In this document: piece by piece, positions 42,963 to 52,471 of the stretch
Layout of the letters: every line of letters begins with the position of its first letter
How positions within the stretch are numbered: position 1 is the first letter of the stretch
Source: Nocardia caishijiensis NBRC 108228
Lineage (GTDB): Bacteria > Actinomycetota > Actinomycetes > Mycobacteriales > Mycobacteriaceae
Assembly: GCF_001612825.1 (NCBI RefSeq)
Contig: NZ_BDBE01000012.1
Location: 172,040 to 236,039 of the forward strand
Direction of reading: 5' to 3'
Length of the DNA stretch: 64,000 nucleotides
Notes under the pieces: model-generated
What the model saw: the letters and a program-made list of their open reading frames with translations, nothing else
Databases searched by the model: none
Told to the model about the DNA's origin: nothing
Translations under genes and position numbers: made by a program

Positions 42963-43706
42963 TCAGCGAACAATTGCTTTACGCAGGAGCAAAGGGATTT
43001 GTGCCGCGCGTTCGGCGGCGAAACTGCCGCGCGCGGTGCGATGCCAGGAACGGTCGAACAGGCGCTTGGCGGCGGTGACCGCGCGGGGGTCGCGGGCCGC
43101 GATCCGGTCGGCGAGGGCCTCGGCCGCGGCCACCGGATCGTCGGCGATATCGGTGACCAGCCCGATCCTTCGCGCGTGGTCGGCATCGACGCGATCGGCG
43201 GTCATGGTGAGCAGCAGGGCCTGATCTATGCCGATGAGCTGCGACAACGTCGCGGTTCCCGACATGTCGGGGATGAGGCCGTGCGCGGCTTCCATCACCG
43301 AGAACTCGGTGCCCGGCGCGGCGATGCGGAAGTCGGCTGCCAGCGCCAGTTGCAGGCCACCACCGAAGCAGCGGCCGTGCACCGCGGCGATCACCGGGAC
43401 GTCGAGACGACGCCACGCCCAGCAGGCTTCCTGAAAAGTATTGGTGCCGCGCCACGGTCGCGGGAGGAATTCGCGCACAATGGCGAGCGGGTCGCGGGTC
43501 GCGGCGGCGATATCGAGGCCGCTGCTGAAACTGGGCCCGTTACCCGTCACGACAACTGCCCGAATTTCTTTGTCATCGGACACTGTCGCCGCCGCTGAAA
43601 CAAGGTCACGCAACATTTCCAGACTCAGCCCATTGTGTTTGTCCGGACGATTCAACGTGACATAAGCGCGTGCGTTCTCGAACCGCAGATCGATGTGCTC
43701 TCCCAT
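42963..43706 (-). CDS. Enoyl-CoA hydratase/isomerase family protein
   Basis: A 247-residue crotonase-fold protein. RAVVVTGNGPSFSSGLDIAA is the first oxyanion strand, VIAAVHGRCFGGGLQLALAA is the second, and FSVMEAAHGLIPDMSGTATL is the acidic segment. The position of the first catalytic Glu in hydratases (GGG-x-E-L) is Gln here, while the second Glu (V-M-E) is kept. This suggests an isomerase or another crotonase reaction rather than classical hydration. Start ATG 43706; stop TAA-side at 42963. It is not adjacent to other fatty-acid genes. Confidence 0.87.
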   Translation of the reverse strand: MGEHIDLRFENARAYVTLNRPDKHNGLSLEMLRDLVSAAATVSDDKEIRAVVVTGNGPSFSSGLDIAAATRDPLAIVREFLPRPWRGTNTFQEACWAWRRLDVPVIAAVHGRCFGGGLQLALAADFRIAAPGTEFSVMEAAHGLIPDMSGTATLSQLIGIDQALLLTMTADRVDADHARRIGLVTDIADDPVAAAEALADRIAARDPRAVTAAKRLFDRSWHRTARGSFAAERAAQIPLLLRKAIVR

Positions 43707-43821
43707 GCCTCGATCTTACTCGTGAGTCAGTTCTGGGGGTGTGGCCCATCCGGCGCCGGTCGGGCATGATCCAACTCGGCCGCGCATCGGCCGATGCGCG
43801 TGGACCGAGAGGACGTAACGA

Positions 43822-44133
43822 GTGCGGATCTGTCTGATCGCCGCAGCGCTGTTCGCGCTGCCGGTACTGTCGGCCTGCGGCAGCGACGAGCCTGCGGTAA
43901 CCCAGGCGGAACTGTCGAAGTCCCTGCAGGACAAGGGTTTGAAGGACGTGTCGCTCGCCGACTGCGCCGCCCAGGTCTTCCTCGACTCGGGCATGTCCCA
44001 GGACGGTCTGCGCGTGATGGTCGCCAACGGTCAGGCCGGTGAACAGGCCAAGGAGTTGAACGAGGACGACGCGGCCAAAGTAGGTGCGGCTCAGGCGAAG
44101 ATCGCCGCCGAGTGCGTGAAGTTGGGCGGCTGA
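43822..44133 (+). CDS. Small lipoprotein, unknown
   Basis: A 103-residue precursor from GTG 43822. MRICLIAAALFALPVLSACG is a lipoprotein signal with Cys 19. The mature part is helical and acidic (TQAELSKSLQDKGLKDVSLA, then DCAAQVFLDSGMSQDGL) with two further Cys. It resembles small lipoproteins of mycolata without known function. Confidence 0.7.
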   Translation: MRICLIAAALFALPVLSACGSDEPAVTQAELSKSLQDKGLKDVSLADCAAQVFLDSGMSQDGLRVMVANGQAGEQAKELNEDDAAKVGAAQAKIAAECVKLGG

Positions 44134-44189
44134 CGGCGAGGCGGTCCGACGCTCCCGTAGTTGTCGGTGGTACCTGATTCGATGTGCTC

Positions 44190-44975
44190 ATGAGTGAGCT
44201 CGATCTGTACGCCTTGATCCGCGAACACATCCCGGAGCGGTACCAGGATGACTATCGGCTCGCCGTGCGCGACGCGATCCGCCTACGGCATGCGCAGGAC
44301 GGTGACGAGATCGTCGGGTGGCTCGGTGGTGCACCGCTGTTGCCGGAGGGTTTCGACTGGCCGAGAACCGAGAGGCATCACTACGAGCACGTCGCCACCA
44401 TCGATCTGGGCAAGCTCCCAGCGATAGATCTGAATTTGCCTGATGCGGGGACCATTTCGCTGTTCCACGACGGCGGTGGAATCGCCTGCTGGTTCCCCGC
44501 CGGGGTGGCGACCACCGAAGCGGATGTTCCGTCTCGGCTGGTCGACCAGCGCCGGGCCTACCCGCGCATACCGTTGACCTGCCGGATCATCCCCACGCTG
44601 CCCACTTGCTACGAAATGCCGTTGCACGCCCTCGACGATTGGGAAGACGAGTTCGACGAGGTGTTGTTCGAGGCGGCGGAGAAATTCGACGCGGCGCGGT
44701 CCGCTGTCACTGAACCCTGGCATCAGATCGGTGGCTGGTCGTATCAGATTCAGGGGGAGAACGACCGAGGCGTTCTGCCCGGAAGCGCGGCGGAGCAGCG
44801 CTTCTACTCCCACCGGGAGCTGCCGGAGGGGCAGCTGTTGCTGGTCCAGATCGACCACGACAGCGGCAATGGCATCGGGTTCGGTGACATGGGGATGTTC
44901 TACTGCTTCATCACACCGGAGGATCTGGCGTCGGGCAATCTCAGTGCGGCAGTGGCGTATTCGGAGAGCCACTGA
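44190..44975 (+). CDS. DUF1963 (YwqG-like) protein
   Basis: A 261-residue soluble protein, start ATG 44190. The DUF1963 pattern is visible: VGWLGGAPLLPEGFDWPRTE, then ATIDLGKLPAIDLNLPDAGT, ISLFHDGG, and near the end HQIGGWSYQIQGEN with QLLLVQIDHDSGNGIGFGDM. These proteins are mostly of unknown function and often stand in immunity-type or stress contexts. It has no obvious partner here. Confidence 0.8.
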   Translation: MSELDLYALIREHIPERYQDDYRLAVRDAIRLRHAQDGDEIVGWLGGAPLLPEGFDWPRTERHHYEHVATIDLGKLPAIDLNLPDAGTISLFHDGGGIACWFPAGVATTEADVPSRLVDQRRAYPRIPLTCRIIPTLPTCYEMPLHALDDWEDEFDEVLFEAAEKFDAARSAVTEPWHQIGGWSYQIQGENDRGVLPGSAAEQRFYSHRELPEGQLLLVQIDHDSGNGIGFGDMGMFYCFITPEDLASGNLSAAVAYSESH

Positions 44976-45070
44976 TCCTCGGCCCGCCCCGCTCGTCTGC
45001 TGGCAGTGCGTTCGTGTCCAGCGCGGTATCGGTCGGCCCAGAGCGGATATGGCTTCGATCACAAGGGTTG

Positions 45071-45090
45071 ACCTGAATTTAAGTTGAGGT
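45071..45090 (+). promoter_or_regulatory. MerR-type operator before the FMN reductase gene
   Basis: ACCTGAATTTAAGTTGAGGT is an imperfect 20-bp palindrome (8 of 10 arm positions), the shape of MerR/SoxR-family operators (ACCTCAA...TTGAGGT). It overlaps TTGACC at 45068-45073 and lies 54 bp before the start. No MerR gene is in the window. Confidence 0.5.
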
Positions 45091-45143
45091 TGGAGGCTGT
45101 GGGCAGCACCAAAGCTGGTGCGATCGTCCTGAGGAGGGCCTCA

Positions 45144-45761
45144 ATGAGCAACTGGCACGTCGATTCCGAAGGGTCGCGAGGCGGCCTGGGTACGGCTCCG
45201 CTGCGAGTCGCGGTGGTTGTCGGCAGCACCCGGGAGGGTCGGTTCGGTACGACGGTCGCGGACTGGTTCGTCGGTGAGCTCCGGCGCCACGGCACCTTCG
45301 ACGTGGAGATCGTCGATACCAGGCAGGTCGCGCTGTCGCACGCCTTCGGCGCGGTCACCGATCACCCGTCACGGGCGGAGACCACGGAAAAGCTTTCCCG
45401 TGCCGAGGCTTTCGTGATCGTGACACCCGAGTACAACCACAGCTACCCGGGCGCGTTGAAGAACCTGATCGACGAGCATCACGTCGAATGGCAGGCCAAG
45501 CCGGTGGGTTTCGTCTCCTACGGCGGGATCTCCGGTGGTCTGCGCGCGGTGGAGCATCTGCGGCCGGTGTTCGCCGAACTGCACGCGGTCACCATCCGCG
45601 ACACCGTCAGTTTCGCCAACCCGTGGCGCCGATTCGATGACGCGGGTGAGCTGGCCGATCCGTCCGACGCGGTCACCGCCTCCAAGACCATGGTGCAGCA
45701 ATTGACCTGGTGGGGTGAGGCATTGCGTACCGCCCGTGCCACCAACCCGTACGGGGCGTGA
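45144..45761 (+). CDS. NADPH-dependent FMN reductase
   Basis: A 205-residue protein from ATG 45144 with GAGGAGG upstream. LRVAVVVGSTREGRFGTTVA is the flavin-phosphate loop, and FVIVTPEYNHSYPGALKNLI is the P-E-Y-N-x-S-x-P-G signature. GFVSYGGISGGLRAVEHLRP is the third conserved stretch. It reduces FMN or quinone-like compounds with NAD(P)H. It lies 4 bases from the MFS gene start (translational coupling), so the pair is probably a detoxification and export operon under the MerR-type operator. Confidence 0.88.
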   Translation: MSNWHVDSEGSRGGLGTAPLRVAVVVGSTREGRFGTTVADWFVGELRRHGTFDVEIVDTRQVALSHAFGAVTDHPSRAETTEKLSRAEAFVIVTPEYNHSYPGALKNLIDEHHVEWQAKPVGFVSYGGISGGLRAVEHLRPVFAELHAVTIRDTVSFANPWRRFDDAGELADPSDAVTASKTMVQQLTWWGEALRTARATNPYGA

Positions 45762-45765
45762 CGTC

Positions 45766-47235
45766 GTGACCACCACCGCAAAGGCTGCCGCGTCGCCCGT
45801 AGCCGCTCGCAATCCGATGACGATCGCCCTCGTGCTGGTGCTCGGCACGATCATGGCCACGCTGGACCAGACCATCGTCAATGTCTCGATCAATACATTG
45901 TCCGCGGAATTCGACGCGGGCTTGAACACCATCCAGTGGGTGGCGACCGGCTATTCGCTCGCGCTCGGCGCCGTGGTGCCCGCCTCGGCGTGGCTGGTCG
46001 GCCGGTTCGGTGCCAAACGGCTGTACCTGACCGCGGTCGCCGCCTTCGCTGTCGGCTCGGTGCTGGCCGGGCTGGCCTGGAACATGGAGTCGCTCATCGC
46101 TTTCCGCGTGGTGCAGGGCGCCGGCGGCGGGCTGCTGATGCCGGTCGCGATGACGATCCTGCTGCGCGCTGCCGGGCCCGATGGACTCGGACGGCTGATG
46201 AGCACCCTTGGCCTGGCCATTCTGGTCGGCCCGCTGCTCGGGCCCGTGATCGGCGGTTATCTGATCGATGAGGTGTCGTGGCGGTGGATGTTCTTCATCA
46301 ACCTGCCCATCGGTGCGCTGGTGCTGATCCTGGCCGCCCGCATCGTGCCCGACGACCTGCCGGAGCCGCGACACGCTCTCGATCTGCCCGGACTCCTGCT
46401 GATGTCGCCCGGCCTCGCCCTTGTGATCTACGGGGTGACGGCAGCGGGCGAGCAGGCCGGATTCGCGTCACCGAGTGTGCTCGTCCCCCTGCTGGTCGGG
46501 GCGGCGCTCATCGCCGCCTTCGTGCGCCGGTCGCTGACCACCGCGCAGCCGCTGTTGAATCTGCGTGTGCTCGGCAACCGGATCAGCGGCACTTCCGCGC
46601 TGCTGCTTGCCCTGTTCGCCAGCGGGTACTTCGGCTCGATGCTGTTGCTGCCCCTGTACTTCCAAGTCGTCCGTGGTGAATCAGCTTTGGTGGCAGGCGC
46701 GCTGGGGATCCCGTTCGCACTGGCATCCGGGCTGACCATGCAGGTGGCGGGCCGGTTGATCGATCGGATTCCGCCCGGGCGCTATCTGCCCGTGTCGATC
46801 ACGGTGGCGCTCACCGGTTTCGCACTGTTCATCGTCCAGTTGGACGCCGATGCGCCGTACTGGGCACTCGGCGCGAGCATGCTGCTCATGGGCGCCGGTG
46901 GTGGCGGCACCATGATGCCGGTCATGACCACCGCGACCAGGTCGTTGAGCCGAGCGGACCAGCCCCCGGGTTCGACGGTGCTGAACATGGTCAGCACCAC
47001 TGCCCTGGCGATCGGTACCGCGGTCTCCTCGGTCGTCCTGGGCGCGCTGCTCCCGGTGACCGGCGGGCTGCAGGCGCTGCACGCCATGGGTCCGACCGAG
47101 CGCGCCGAACTCGCTCCCGCCCTCGCCGAAGCGTTCCAGCACACCTACCTGATCGCTCCGGTCATGATCGCACTCGCGTTGATCCCGGCTCTGCTGCTGC
47201 CGCGCAGGTCGGCTGGGAGTGGTCATCGCCCGTGA
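45766..47235 (+). CDS. MFS drug transporter, DHA2 (EmrB/QacA) family
   Basis: The product is 489 residues from GTG 45766, with 14 expected helices. Markers are IALVLVLGTIMATLDQTIVN (motif D1), WVATGYSLALGAVVPASAWL, VGRFGAKRLYLTAVAAFAVG (motif A) and ILVGPLLGPVIGGYLIDEVS (motif C, antiporters). It is a proton-driven exporter of toxic compounds, substrate unknown, coupled to the FMN reductase gene just upstream. Confidence 0.92.
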   Translation: MTTTAKAAASPVAARNPMTIALVLVLGTIMATLDQTIVNVSINTLSAEFDAGLNTIQWVATGYSLALGAVVPASAWLVGRFGAKRLYLTAVAAFAVGSVLAGLAWNMESLIAFRVVQGAGGGLLMPVAMTILLRAAGPDGLGRLMSTLGLAILVGPLLGPVIGGYLIDEVSWRWMFFINLPIGALVLILAARIVPDDLPEPRHALDLPGLLLMSPGLALVIYGVTAAGEQAGFASPSVLVPLLVGAALIAAFVRRSLTTAQPLLNLRVLGNRISGTSALLLALFASGYFGSMLLLPLYFQVVRGESALVAGALGIPFALASGLTMQVAGRLIDRIPPGRYLPVSITVALTGFALFIVQLDADAPYWALGASMLLMGAGGGGTMMPVMTTATRSLSRADQPPGSTVLNMVSTTALAIGTAVSSVVLGALLPVTGGLQALHAMGPTERAELAPALAEAFQHTYLIAPVMIALALIPALLLPRRSAGSGHRP

Positions 47236-47375
47236 CAAGTATCGGCCGCGACCTGCGTGATTGCGCAAGTCGCGCACCAGCTCGTGCCTCGACGAACAAG
47301 CAGGTGCGCGGTTGTGCAGATCATTTGGCAGCCCGCCTGCCTGCTCCGATCACAGACTGTGCGGTGCTACTGGCG

Positions 47376-47870
47376 TCAATCATCGACAGTCAAAGCCAGG
47401 CGGGCCAAGTGTGTGCGGGAGGTCAGGACGAAATCGGCCCAGATATTTGCCTGATCATGCGGTCGCGTCTCGACCTGAGCGGCGAAACGGATGGTGCCGA
47501 GCAGGTTCTCGATGTCTCGGGCGAAGTCCTCGATCAGCGCGTCCAATGCGGCGTTGTGGACCTGCGGTGGATCCCACGGCTTCATTCGATGGATCGCGCT
47601 TCGGAGGTGCTCTGGCCAGCGTGTAGCGGGTTGAATCACCGTCGTGTCGACAACCGGGTCCGCTACGACGCGGCGTATGCGATCAGATACCGGTGTTCGG
47701 CGGATGAGAAGTTCACCGTCCAACTCGATCACGGGGTCGAGGTCGATGCTGAACGAGTGATTCGTAGCCGACATCGCGTCCCGGAGCTGAAGCGCAGTGG
47801 CTGCCAGCGATTGCAGAGGTCTGTTGTCCGGGTCGGTGTGGAGGAGAGGCGGGCGGGTCTTCTTTTTCAC
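47376..47870 (-). CDS. Hypothetical soluble protein
   Basis: About 164 residues from GTG 47870 (VKKKTRPPLLHTD). A longer frame to 47939 and a shorter one from ATG 47774 exist. There is no signal or membrane segment. Features are DPVIELDGELLIRRTPVSDR and a helical C-terminus FARDIENLLGTIRFAAQVET. I recognise no family. It is convergent with the MFS gene and divergent from the next membrane gene. Confidence 0.45.
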   Translation of the reverse strand: MKKKTRPPLLHTDPDNRPLQSLAATALQLRDAMSATNHSFSIDLDPVIELDGELLIRRTPVSDRIRRVVADPVVDTTVIQPATRWPEHLRSAIHRMKPWDPPQVHNAALDALIEDFARDIENLLGTIRFAAQVETRPHDQANIWADFVLTSRTHLARLALTVDD

Positions 47871-47968
47871 GTGCGGAGTATCGATCTGTGTGGCGGACAG
47901 TAGGTTTCGATGGTGCGGTCGTTCCAGTCGCCGGGGCACCGGGAGGTTTCCTTGACTAGCATGCCGTC

Positions 47969-48418
47969 ATGTCATCATCGAACGTCTGGACGCGTGTGTT
48001 CTCCGGGTTCGGGGCCTGTGTCGCGGCTGTTCTGTTCTTGGCCTACTCGTTCCTGATGATGGTCGAGGGCATGCCCGACGAGGACGTTTCGGCGGGTAGT
48101 CATGCCCTGCTCGTCACCAAGCTGGTCGTCGCGGCTCTCGCCGGGGCGGCGTTGCTCGTCGGGGCTGTGAGTGGGTGGAGGTGGGCGATTCTCGGCGGTT
48201 GTTTGTTGTTCGCCGCCGACTTCATGCTCTGGCTCGTCTGGGCCTCAGGGGTTTTCAGGCTGCCGAGTTATGAGCACCCCGAGCCGGGCCCGGTCGCGCA
48301 ACCGCCGTTGTTCTGGCTCGTGCTGGTCACGGTCTGGGGTGTGTTCCCTGGTCTGCTCGCAGCGCTCGCGTGGCAGGGACGGCACAAAAAAGCCTCCCCG
48401 CATCCAGGTCAGGCCTAG
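47969..48418 (+). CDS. Small four-helix membrane protein, unknown
   Basis: A 149-residue protein with four hydrophobic helices (about residues 11-32, 46-68, 70-94 and 112-134) and short loops; the C-terminus is basic. I recognise no family. Start ATG 47969. It ends 19 bp before the tRNA gene, which is on the other strand. Confidence 0.65.
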   Translation: MSSSNVWTRVFSGFGACVAAVLFLAYSFLMMVEGMPDEDVSAGSHALLVTKLVVAALAGAALLVGAVSGWRWAILGGCLLFAADFMLWLVWASGVFRLPSYEHPEPGPVAQPPLFWLVLVTVWGVFPGLLAALAWQGRHKKASPHPGQA

Positions 48419-48436
48419 TACGCGGAGAGGCGGAAG

Positions 48437-48507
48437 AGCCGATGACGGGAATCGAACCCGCGCTACCTGCTTGGGAAGCAGGAGTTCTACCATTGAACTA
48501 CATCGGC
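48437..48507 (-). tRNA. tRNA-Gly (anticodon CCC)
   Basis: Reading the minus strand, the acceptor arms GCCGATG and CATCGGC pair. The D-loop has GTTCAATGGTAGAAC. The anticodon stem CCTGC/GCAGG frames TTCCCAA, giving anticodon CCC. The T arm is CGGGTTCGATTCCCG. CCA is not encoded. It lies beside dcd, the same neighbourhood as in mycobacteria. Confidence 0.95.
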
Positions 48508-48605
48508 AGTGGTGCGACGCCGACTCTATCAGAAGCGGCGGGGGCCGGGGCAAGTCTTGCGGGGGGTCGCGGGGGTGGTCGGGTTTACCTGCTTAAACTG
48601 GGTCG

Positions 48606-49205
48606 GTGCTGCTCTCCGATCGTGACATTCGCGCCGAGATCGCCGCTGGGCGGCTCGGGGTCGAGCCGATGCTCGAGTCGATGGTTCAGCCGTCGAGTAT
48701 CGATGTTCGGCTCGACGGGCTGTTCCGGGTGTTCGACAACAGCCGGTACACCCATATCGATCCGGCGCAGCAGCAGGACGAGCTGACCAGTCTGGTCGAG
48801 CCGAAGCCGGGGGAGCCGTTCGTGCTGCATCCGGGGGAGTTCGTGCTGGGGTCGACGTTGGAGATGTGCACGTTGCCCGACGACCTGGCCGGGCGGTTGG
48901 AAGGCAAGTCGAGTCTGGGCAGGCTCGGGTTGCTGACGCATTCGACGGCGGGGTTCATCGACCCGGGGTTCAGTGGGCACATCACGCTCGAGCTGTCGAA
49001 CGTGGCGAATCTGCCGATCACGCTGTGGCCGGGGATGAAGATCGGGCAGCTGTGCCTGATCCGGTTGACGAGCCCGGCCGAGCACCCGTACGGGAGTGCG
49101 GCGGCCGGGTCGAAGTATCAGGGCCAGCGGGGGCCGACGCCGTCGCGGTCGTACCTGAATTTTCCCCTGTCGCCCGATTCGCTCAACGCGGTCGAGACGC
49201 GCTGA
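48606..49205 (+). CDS. dcd: dCTP deaminase (probably dUMP-forming)
   Basis: A 199-residue protein from GTG 48606 (read [20 protein letters not shown]). Conserved segments are [53 protein letters not shown] with the catalytic Glu/Ser region, and [16 protein letters not shown]. The actinobacterial enzyme is commonly bifunctional, converting dCTP to dUMP for thymidylate synthesis; bifunctionality is assumed from family placement. The 3' end may overlap the opposite-strand hypothetical gene by 88 bp. Confidence 0.93.
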   Translation: MLLSDRDIRAEIAAGRLGVEPMLESMVQPSSIDVRLDGLFRVFDNSRYTHIDPAQQQDELTSLVEPKPGEPFVLHPGEFVLGSTLEMCTLPDDLAGRLEGKSSLGRLGLLTHSTAGFIDPGFSGHITLELSNVANLPITLWPGMKIGQLCLIRLTSPAEHPYGSAAAGSKYQGQRGPTPSRSYLNFPLSPDSLNAVETR

Positions 49206-49762
49206 GGACCGACTTCCAGCGCGATCCGCAGCACGTTCGTGAGCGGCGGGAACACGTCGCCGGGGCATGGCGGGCGCACCCAGTGGCAGCCCTCGCGGCT
49301 CCAGCGGCCGAGGCTGGTCGGCAGCATGACGGCGCTGCCGATGCCGGGGACGTCGATATCGAGGCCAGACAGTTCGGCGGCTAGGTCGTCGGTGGGGCGG
49401 GCGTCGGGTGTCGCGAGCAGGCTCCAACGGATCTGACGGGCGAGCACGGGGCCCTCCGTGCGTTGCTCGCGCAGCTGTGCGAACACTTTCTCGGCCCGTG
49501 CGGTCGGCAGATGCACCACACACAACCGATCGGTGATCGGCAACATCACGAAGCCACCACGTTCGCGCACGGGTAGCCCGAATTCGCGCTGGTAGCAATA
49601 CACCCAGTCATCGACAGTCCTGGCTTCCACCCTTCCAGGATCGACCCCGCGGCGGCTCGTGACCACTGCCCCGCACCGCCCTTTCACTGCCTCAGGAAAC
49701 CGATTCGACGAACATGTGGTGTGTCTCACTGTCGCGCTCGTACTCTGGAAGGTGTTGTCCAT
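49118..49762 (-). CDS. Actinobacterial hypothetical protein, uncharacterised
   Basis: The conserved part starts at [20 protein letters not shown] and runs [20 protein letters not shown], then [20 protein letters not shown] and [19 protein letters not shown]. This W...Y...G-x-P-V...L-P pattern is shared by a broad actinobacterial group without function. The start is uncertain: ATG 49762 would leave only 16 bp to the divergent HTH gene; GTGs at 49729, 49687, 49666 and 49630 are alternatives that leave room for a promoter. It overlaps the end of dcd by 88 bp. Confidence 0.45.
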   Translation of the reverse strand: MDNTFQSTSATVRHTTCSSNRFPEAVKGRCGAVVTSRRGVDPGRVEARTVDDWVYCYQREFGLPVRERGGFVMLPITDRLCVVHLPTARAEKVFAQLREQRTEGPVLARQIRWSLLATPDARPTDDLAAELSGLDIDVPGIGSAVMLPTSLGRWSREGCHWVRPPCPGDVFPPLTNVLRIALEVGPQRVSTALSESGDRGKFRYDRDGVGPRWP

Positions 49763-49778
49763 CGGATGAGGTGACGTC

Positions 49779-51092
49779 GTGGTCGGGGAGTGGACAGGGA
49801 GAGAGGCCAGAGCTCTTCGCGATGCCAAACGAATGAGCATCCGGGAGTTCGCGGCTCATCTCGGCGTGCACGAACGGCTGGTGTCCAAATGGGAAGCCGG
49901 TGGGTCGCGGGTGAAGCCGCGGCCGGTGAACCAGGCGGCACTCGATACGTCGCTGGCCCGCTCCGACGAGGTGGTCCGCGCCAGATTCACGGCGCTGCTC
50001 GCCCCGGCGGGCGAGACCGACCTGCTCGCCTTCGTCGACGCGGGGGTGAGCAAAAGCGCTGTGCCCGAGTTGATGTCGGAGAGGGAGTTGATCATGGCGG
50101 CTGCGCACGAGGCCAGCGAACACGCGGCCGCCGCGGAGAGCACCAATGTCGGACCGACCACGTTGGCCCAGCTCGACGCCGATGTGCGACGGATCGCCAC
50201 CGAATACGTCTATGCCGCACCGGCTCCCATGATGGTGGAGATGCTGCGGGTACGGCGGCGGGTGTACCGGCTGCTCGACGGGCAGCAGAAGCCGGTGGAC
50301 ACCTCGCACCTGTATTTACTGGCGGGCACCCTGTCGGGGTTACTCGCCAATGCGAGCACCGACCTCGGCTATCTCGACGCCGCGGGTGAACAGATCAGGG
50401 CGGCTTGGGCTTACGCCGAATTGAGCGGGCACAACGGGTTACGCGCGTGGACGCGTGGGATGCACGCTTTGATCGAGAACTGGTCGGACCGTCCCCGCAA
50501 CGCGGTCCAATTGGCCCGTGGCGGACAGGAGTTCGCGCCGGGCGGGCTGGCACGGGTGCGGCTGCTCAATATCGAGGCGCGGGTGTGGGCGCGGCTGGGC
50601 AACGACACCGAGACGGACCGGTGCCTGCGTGCGGCCGAGTCCGTCGACGGCGACCGGCGCGAGGAGTTGCACGACGAGATCGGCGGGGTGTTCGGTTTCC
50701 CGTCGGCCAAGGCCGCCTATTACGCGGGTGCCACCTGCATCCAGCTCGGTCGCGCCGAGCACGCGCTCGCGGCCACCGAACGCGCGATCGCGCTGTACTC
50801 GAGCGGGCCGCCGCTGCAGCGTTCCTACGGTGCCGAGTCGCTGGCGCGGGTGGACAACGCGGCCGCGCACCTCATCAACGGGAGCATCGACGGCGCGGCC
50901 GACGCGCTGCGCCCGGTGCTCGGGCTGCCGGAGGACCGGCGCATCGCTCAGCTCGGTGAACGGCTGGTCGGGCTGCGCCGTCGGATCGCCGCCCCGAACT
51001 ACCGCAACGCGGTCGAAGCGCGGGGGCTCGACGAGCGCATCGAGGAGTTCTGCCTGGAAACGGCGGCTCAGACCGGCAAACCCCGGCTGTGA
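49779..51092 (+). CDS. HTH (XRE-like) regulator with TPR-like helical repeats
   Basis: A 437-residue protein. The HTH is at residues 6-45: GREARALRDAKRMSIREFAA, then HLGVHERLVSKWEAGGSRVK. The remainder is all-helical with TPR-like A/G/L/Y patterns (LYLLAGTLSGLLANASTDLG, YLDAAGEQIRAAWAYAELSG and ATCIQLGRAEHALAATERAI). Many such proteins in actinomycetes sense a small molecule or peptide. Divergence from the hypothetical gene suggests co-regulation. Start GTG 49779. Confidence 0.82.
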   Translation: MVGEWTGREARALRDAKRMSIREFAAHLGVHERLVSKWEAGGSRVKPRPVNQAALDTSLARSDEVVRARFTALLAPAGETDLLAFVDAGVSKSAVPELMSERELIMAAAHEASEHAAAAESTNVGPTTLAQLDADVRRIATEYVYAAPAPMMVEMLRVRRRVYRLLDGQQKPVDTSHLYLLAGTLSGLLANASTDLGYLDAAGEQIRAAWAYAELSGHNGLRAWTRGMHALIENWSDRPRNAVQLARGGQEFAPGGLARVRLLNIEARVWARLGNDTETDRCLRAAESVDGDRREELHDEIGGVFGFPSAKAAYYAGATCIQLGRAEHALAATERAIALYSSGPPLQRSYGAESLARVDNAAAHLINGSIDGAADALRPVLGLPEDRRIAQLGERLVGLRRRIAAPNYRNAVEARGLDERIEEFCLETAAQTGKPRL

Positions 51093-51125
51093 GCGGTGTC
51101 GGCAACCCGTCCTAACATGGGTTGG

Positions 51126-52370
51126 GTGAGTCCACAGCATCCGCATGTCGCCCCGCGCGTCCTCGAGCAGTCGAAGAAACTGCAGGACGTGGTCTACGAG
51201 ATCCGTGGGCCGGTACACGCGCAGGCAGCACGCCTGGAGGCCGAGGGCCATCGCATCCTCAAACTCAACATCGGCAACCCGGCGCCGTTCGGGTTCGAGG
51301 CGCCCGATGTGATCATGCGCGACATGATCGCGGCGCTGCCGTACGCGCAGGGGTACTCCGAGTCCAAGGGCATCCTGTCGGCGCGGCGCGCGATCGTCAC
51401 CCGTTACGAGTTGGTTCCGGGGTTCCCCGAGCTCGATGTGGACGACGTCTACCTGGGCAACGGCGTGTCGGAGCTGATCACCGTCACCATGCAGGCGCTG
51501 CTCGACAACGGCGACGAAGTGCTGATCCCGGCGCCGGACTACCCGCTGTGGACGGCCATGACCAGTCTCGCCGGTGGCACCCCGGTGCACTACCTGTGCG
51601 ACGAGGAGAACGGCTGGCAGCCCGATATCGCCGATATCGAAGCCAAGATCACCGACCGCACCAAGGCGCTGCTGGTGATCAACCCCAACAACCCGACGGG
51701 CGCGGTGTACTCGGCGGAGGTGCTGCAGCAGATCGTCGACCTGGCGCGCAAGCACCGGCTGCTGCTGCTCGCCGACGAGATCTACGACAAGATCCTCTAC
51801 GACGACGCCAAGCACATCTCGCTGGCCTCGCTGGCCCCCGACCTGCTGTGCCTGACCTTCAACGGCCTGTCCAAGGCCTACCGGGTGGCCGGGTACCGCT
51901 CGGGTTGGCTGGCGATCACCGGACCCAAGGACCACGCCGCCGGATTCCTCGAGGGCATCGACCTGCTCGCCTCGTCGCGATTGTGCCCGAACGTGCCCGC
52001 TCAGCACGCCATCCAGGTGGCGCTCGGCGGGCATCAGAGCATCGACGATCTGATCCTGCCCGGTGGGCGGTTGCTCGAGCAGCGCGATGTGGCCTGGGAG
52101 CGGCTGAACATGATCCCCGGCGTGTCCTGTGTGAAGCCGCGCGGCGCGCTGTACGCCTTCCCCCGGCTGGATCCGAACGTGCACGAGATCCACGACGACG
52201 GGAAGCTCGTGCTCGATCTGTTGTTGCAGGAGAAGATCCTCATGGTGCAGGGCACGGGCTTCAACTGGCCCGACACCGACCACCTGCGCATCGTGACGTT
52301 GCCGTGGGCTCGCGACCTGGCCGTGGCGATCGAAAGGTTCGGTAACTTCCTGTCCAGTTACCGACAGTGA
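51126..52370 (+). CDS. aspC: Aspartate/alanine-type aminotransferase, PLP fold I (AspC/Rv0337c-like)
   Basis: A 414-residue protein from GTG 51126 (or ATG 51117). The class I aminotransferase sequence is very conserved: LKLNIGNPAPFGFEAPDVIM, YLGNGVSELITVTMQALLDN, LIPAPDYPLWTAMTSLAGG, VINPNNPTGAVYSAEVLQQI, LLADEIYDKILYDDAKH and FNGLSKAYRVAGYRSGWLAI with the PLP Lys. It probably makes aspartate or alanine from the keto acid with glutamate. It is the mycobacterial Rv0337c equivalent; etfD (Rv0338c) lies about 6.7 kb further on. Confidence 0.92.
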   Translation: MSPQHPHVAPRVLEQSKKLQDVVYEIRGPVHAQAARLEAEGHRILKLNIGNPAPFGFEAPDVIMRDMIAALPYAQGYSESKGILSARRAIVTRYELVPGFPELDVDDVYLGNGVSELITVTMQALLDNGDEVLIPAPDYPLWTAMTSLAGGTPVHYLCDEENGWQPDIADIEAKITDRTKALLVINPNNPTGAVYSAEVLQQIVDLARKHRLLLLADEIYDKILYDDAKHISLASLAPDLLCLTFNGLSKAYRVAGYRSGWLAITGPKDHAAGFLEGIDLLASSRLCPNVPAQHAIQVALGGHQSIDDLILPGGRLLEQRDVAWERLNMIPGVSCVKPRGALYAFPRLDPNVHEIHDDGKLVLDLLLQEKILMVQGTGFNWPDTDHLRIVTLPWARDLAVAIERFGNFLSSYRQ

Positions 52371-52471
52371 GTGTCACTATGTCAGGGGTCTTGACGGGGG
52401 CGACATAGGGTTCGAGCGGCAGAAACCAACTCAGGGTTCGGAAATCTGGGGATTTTGAAGATGCACTAGCG

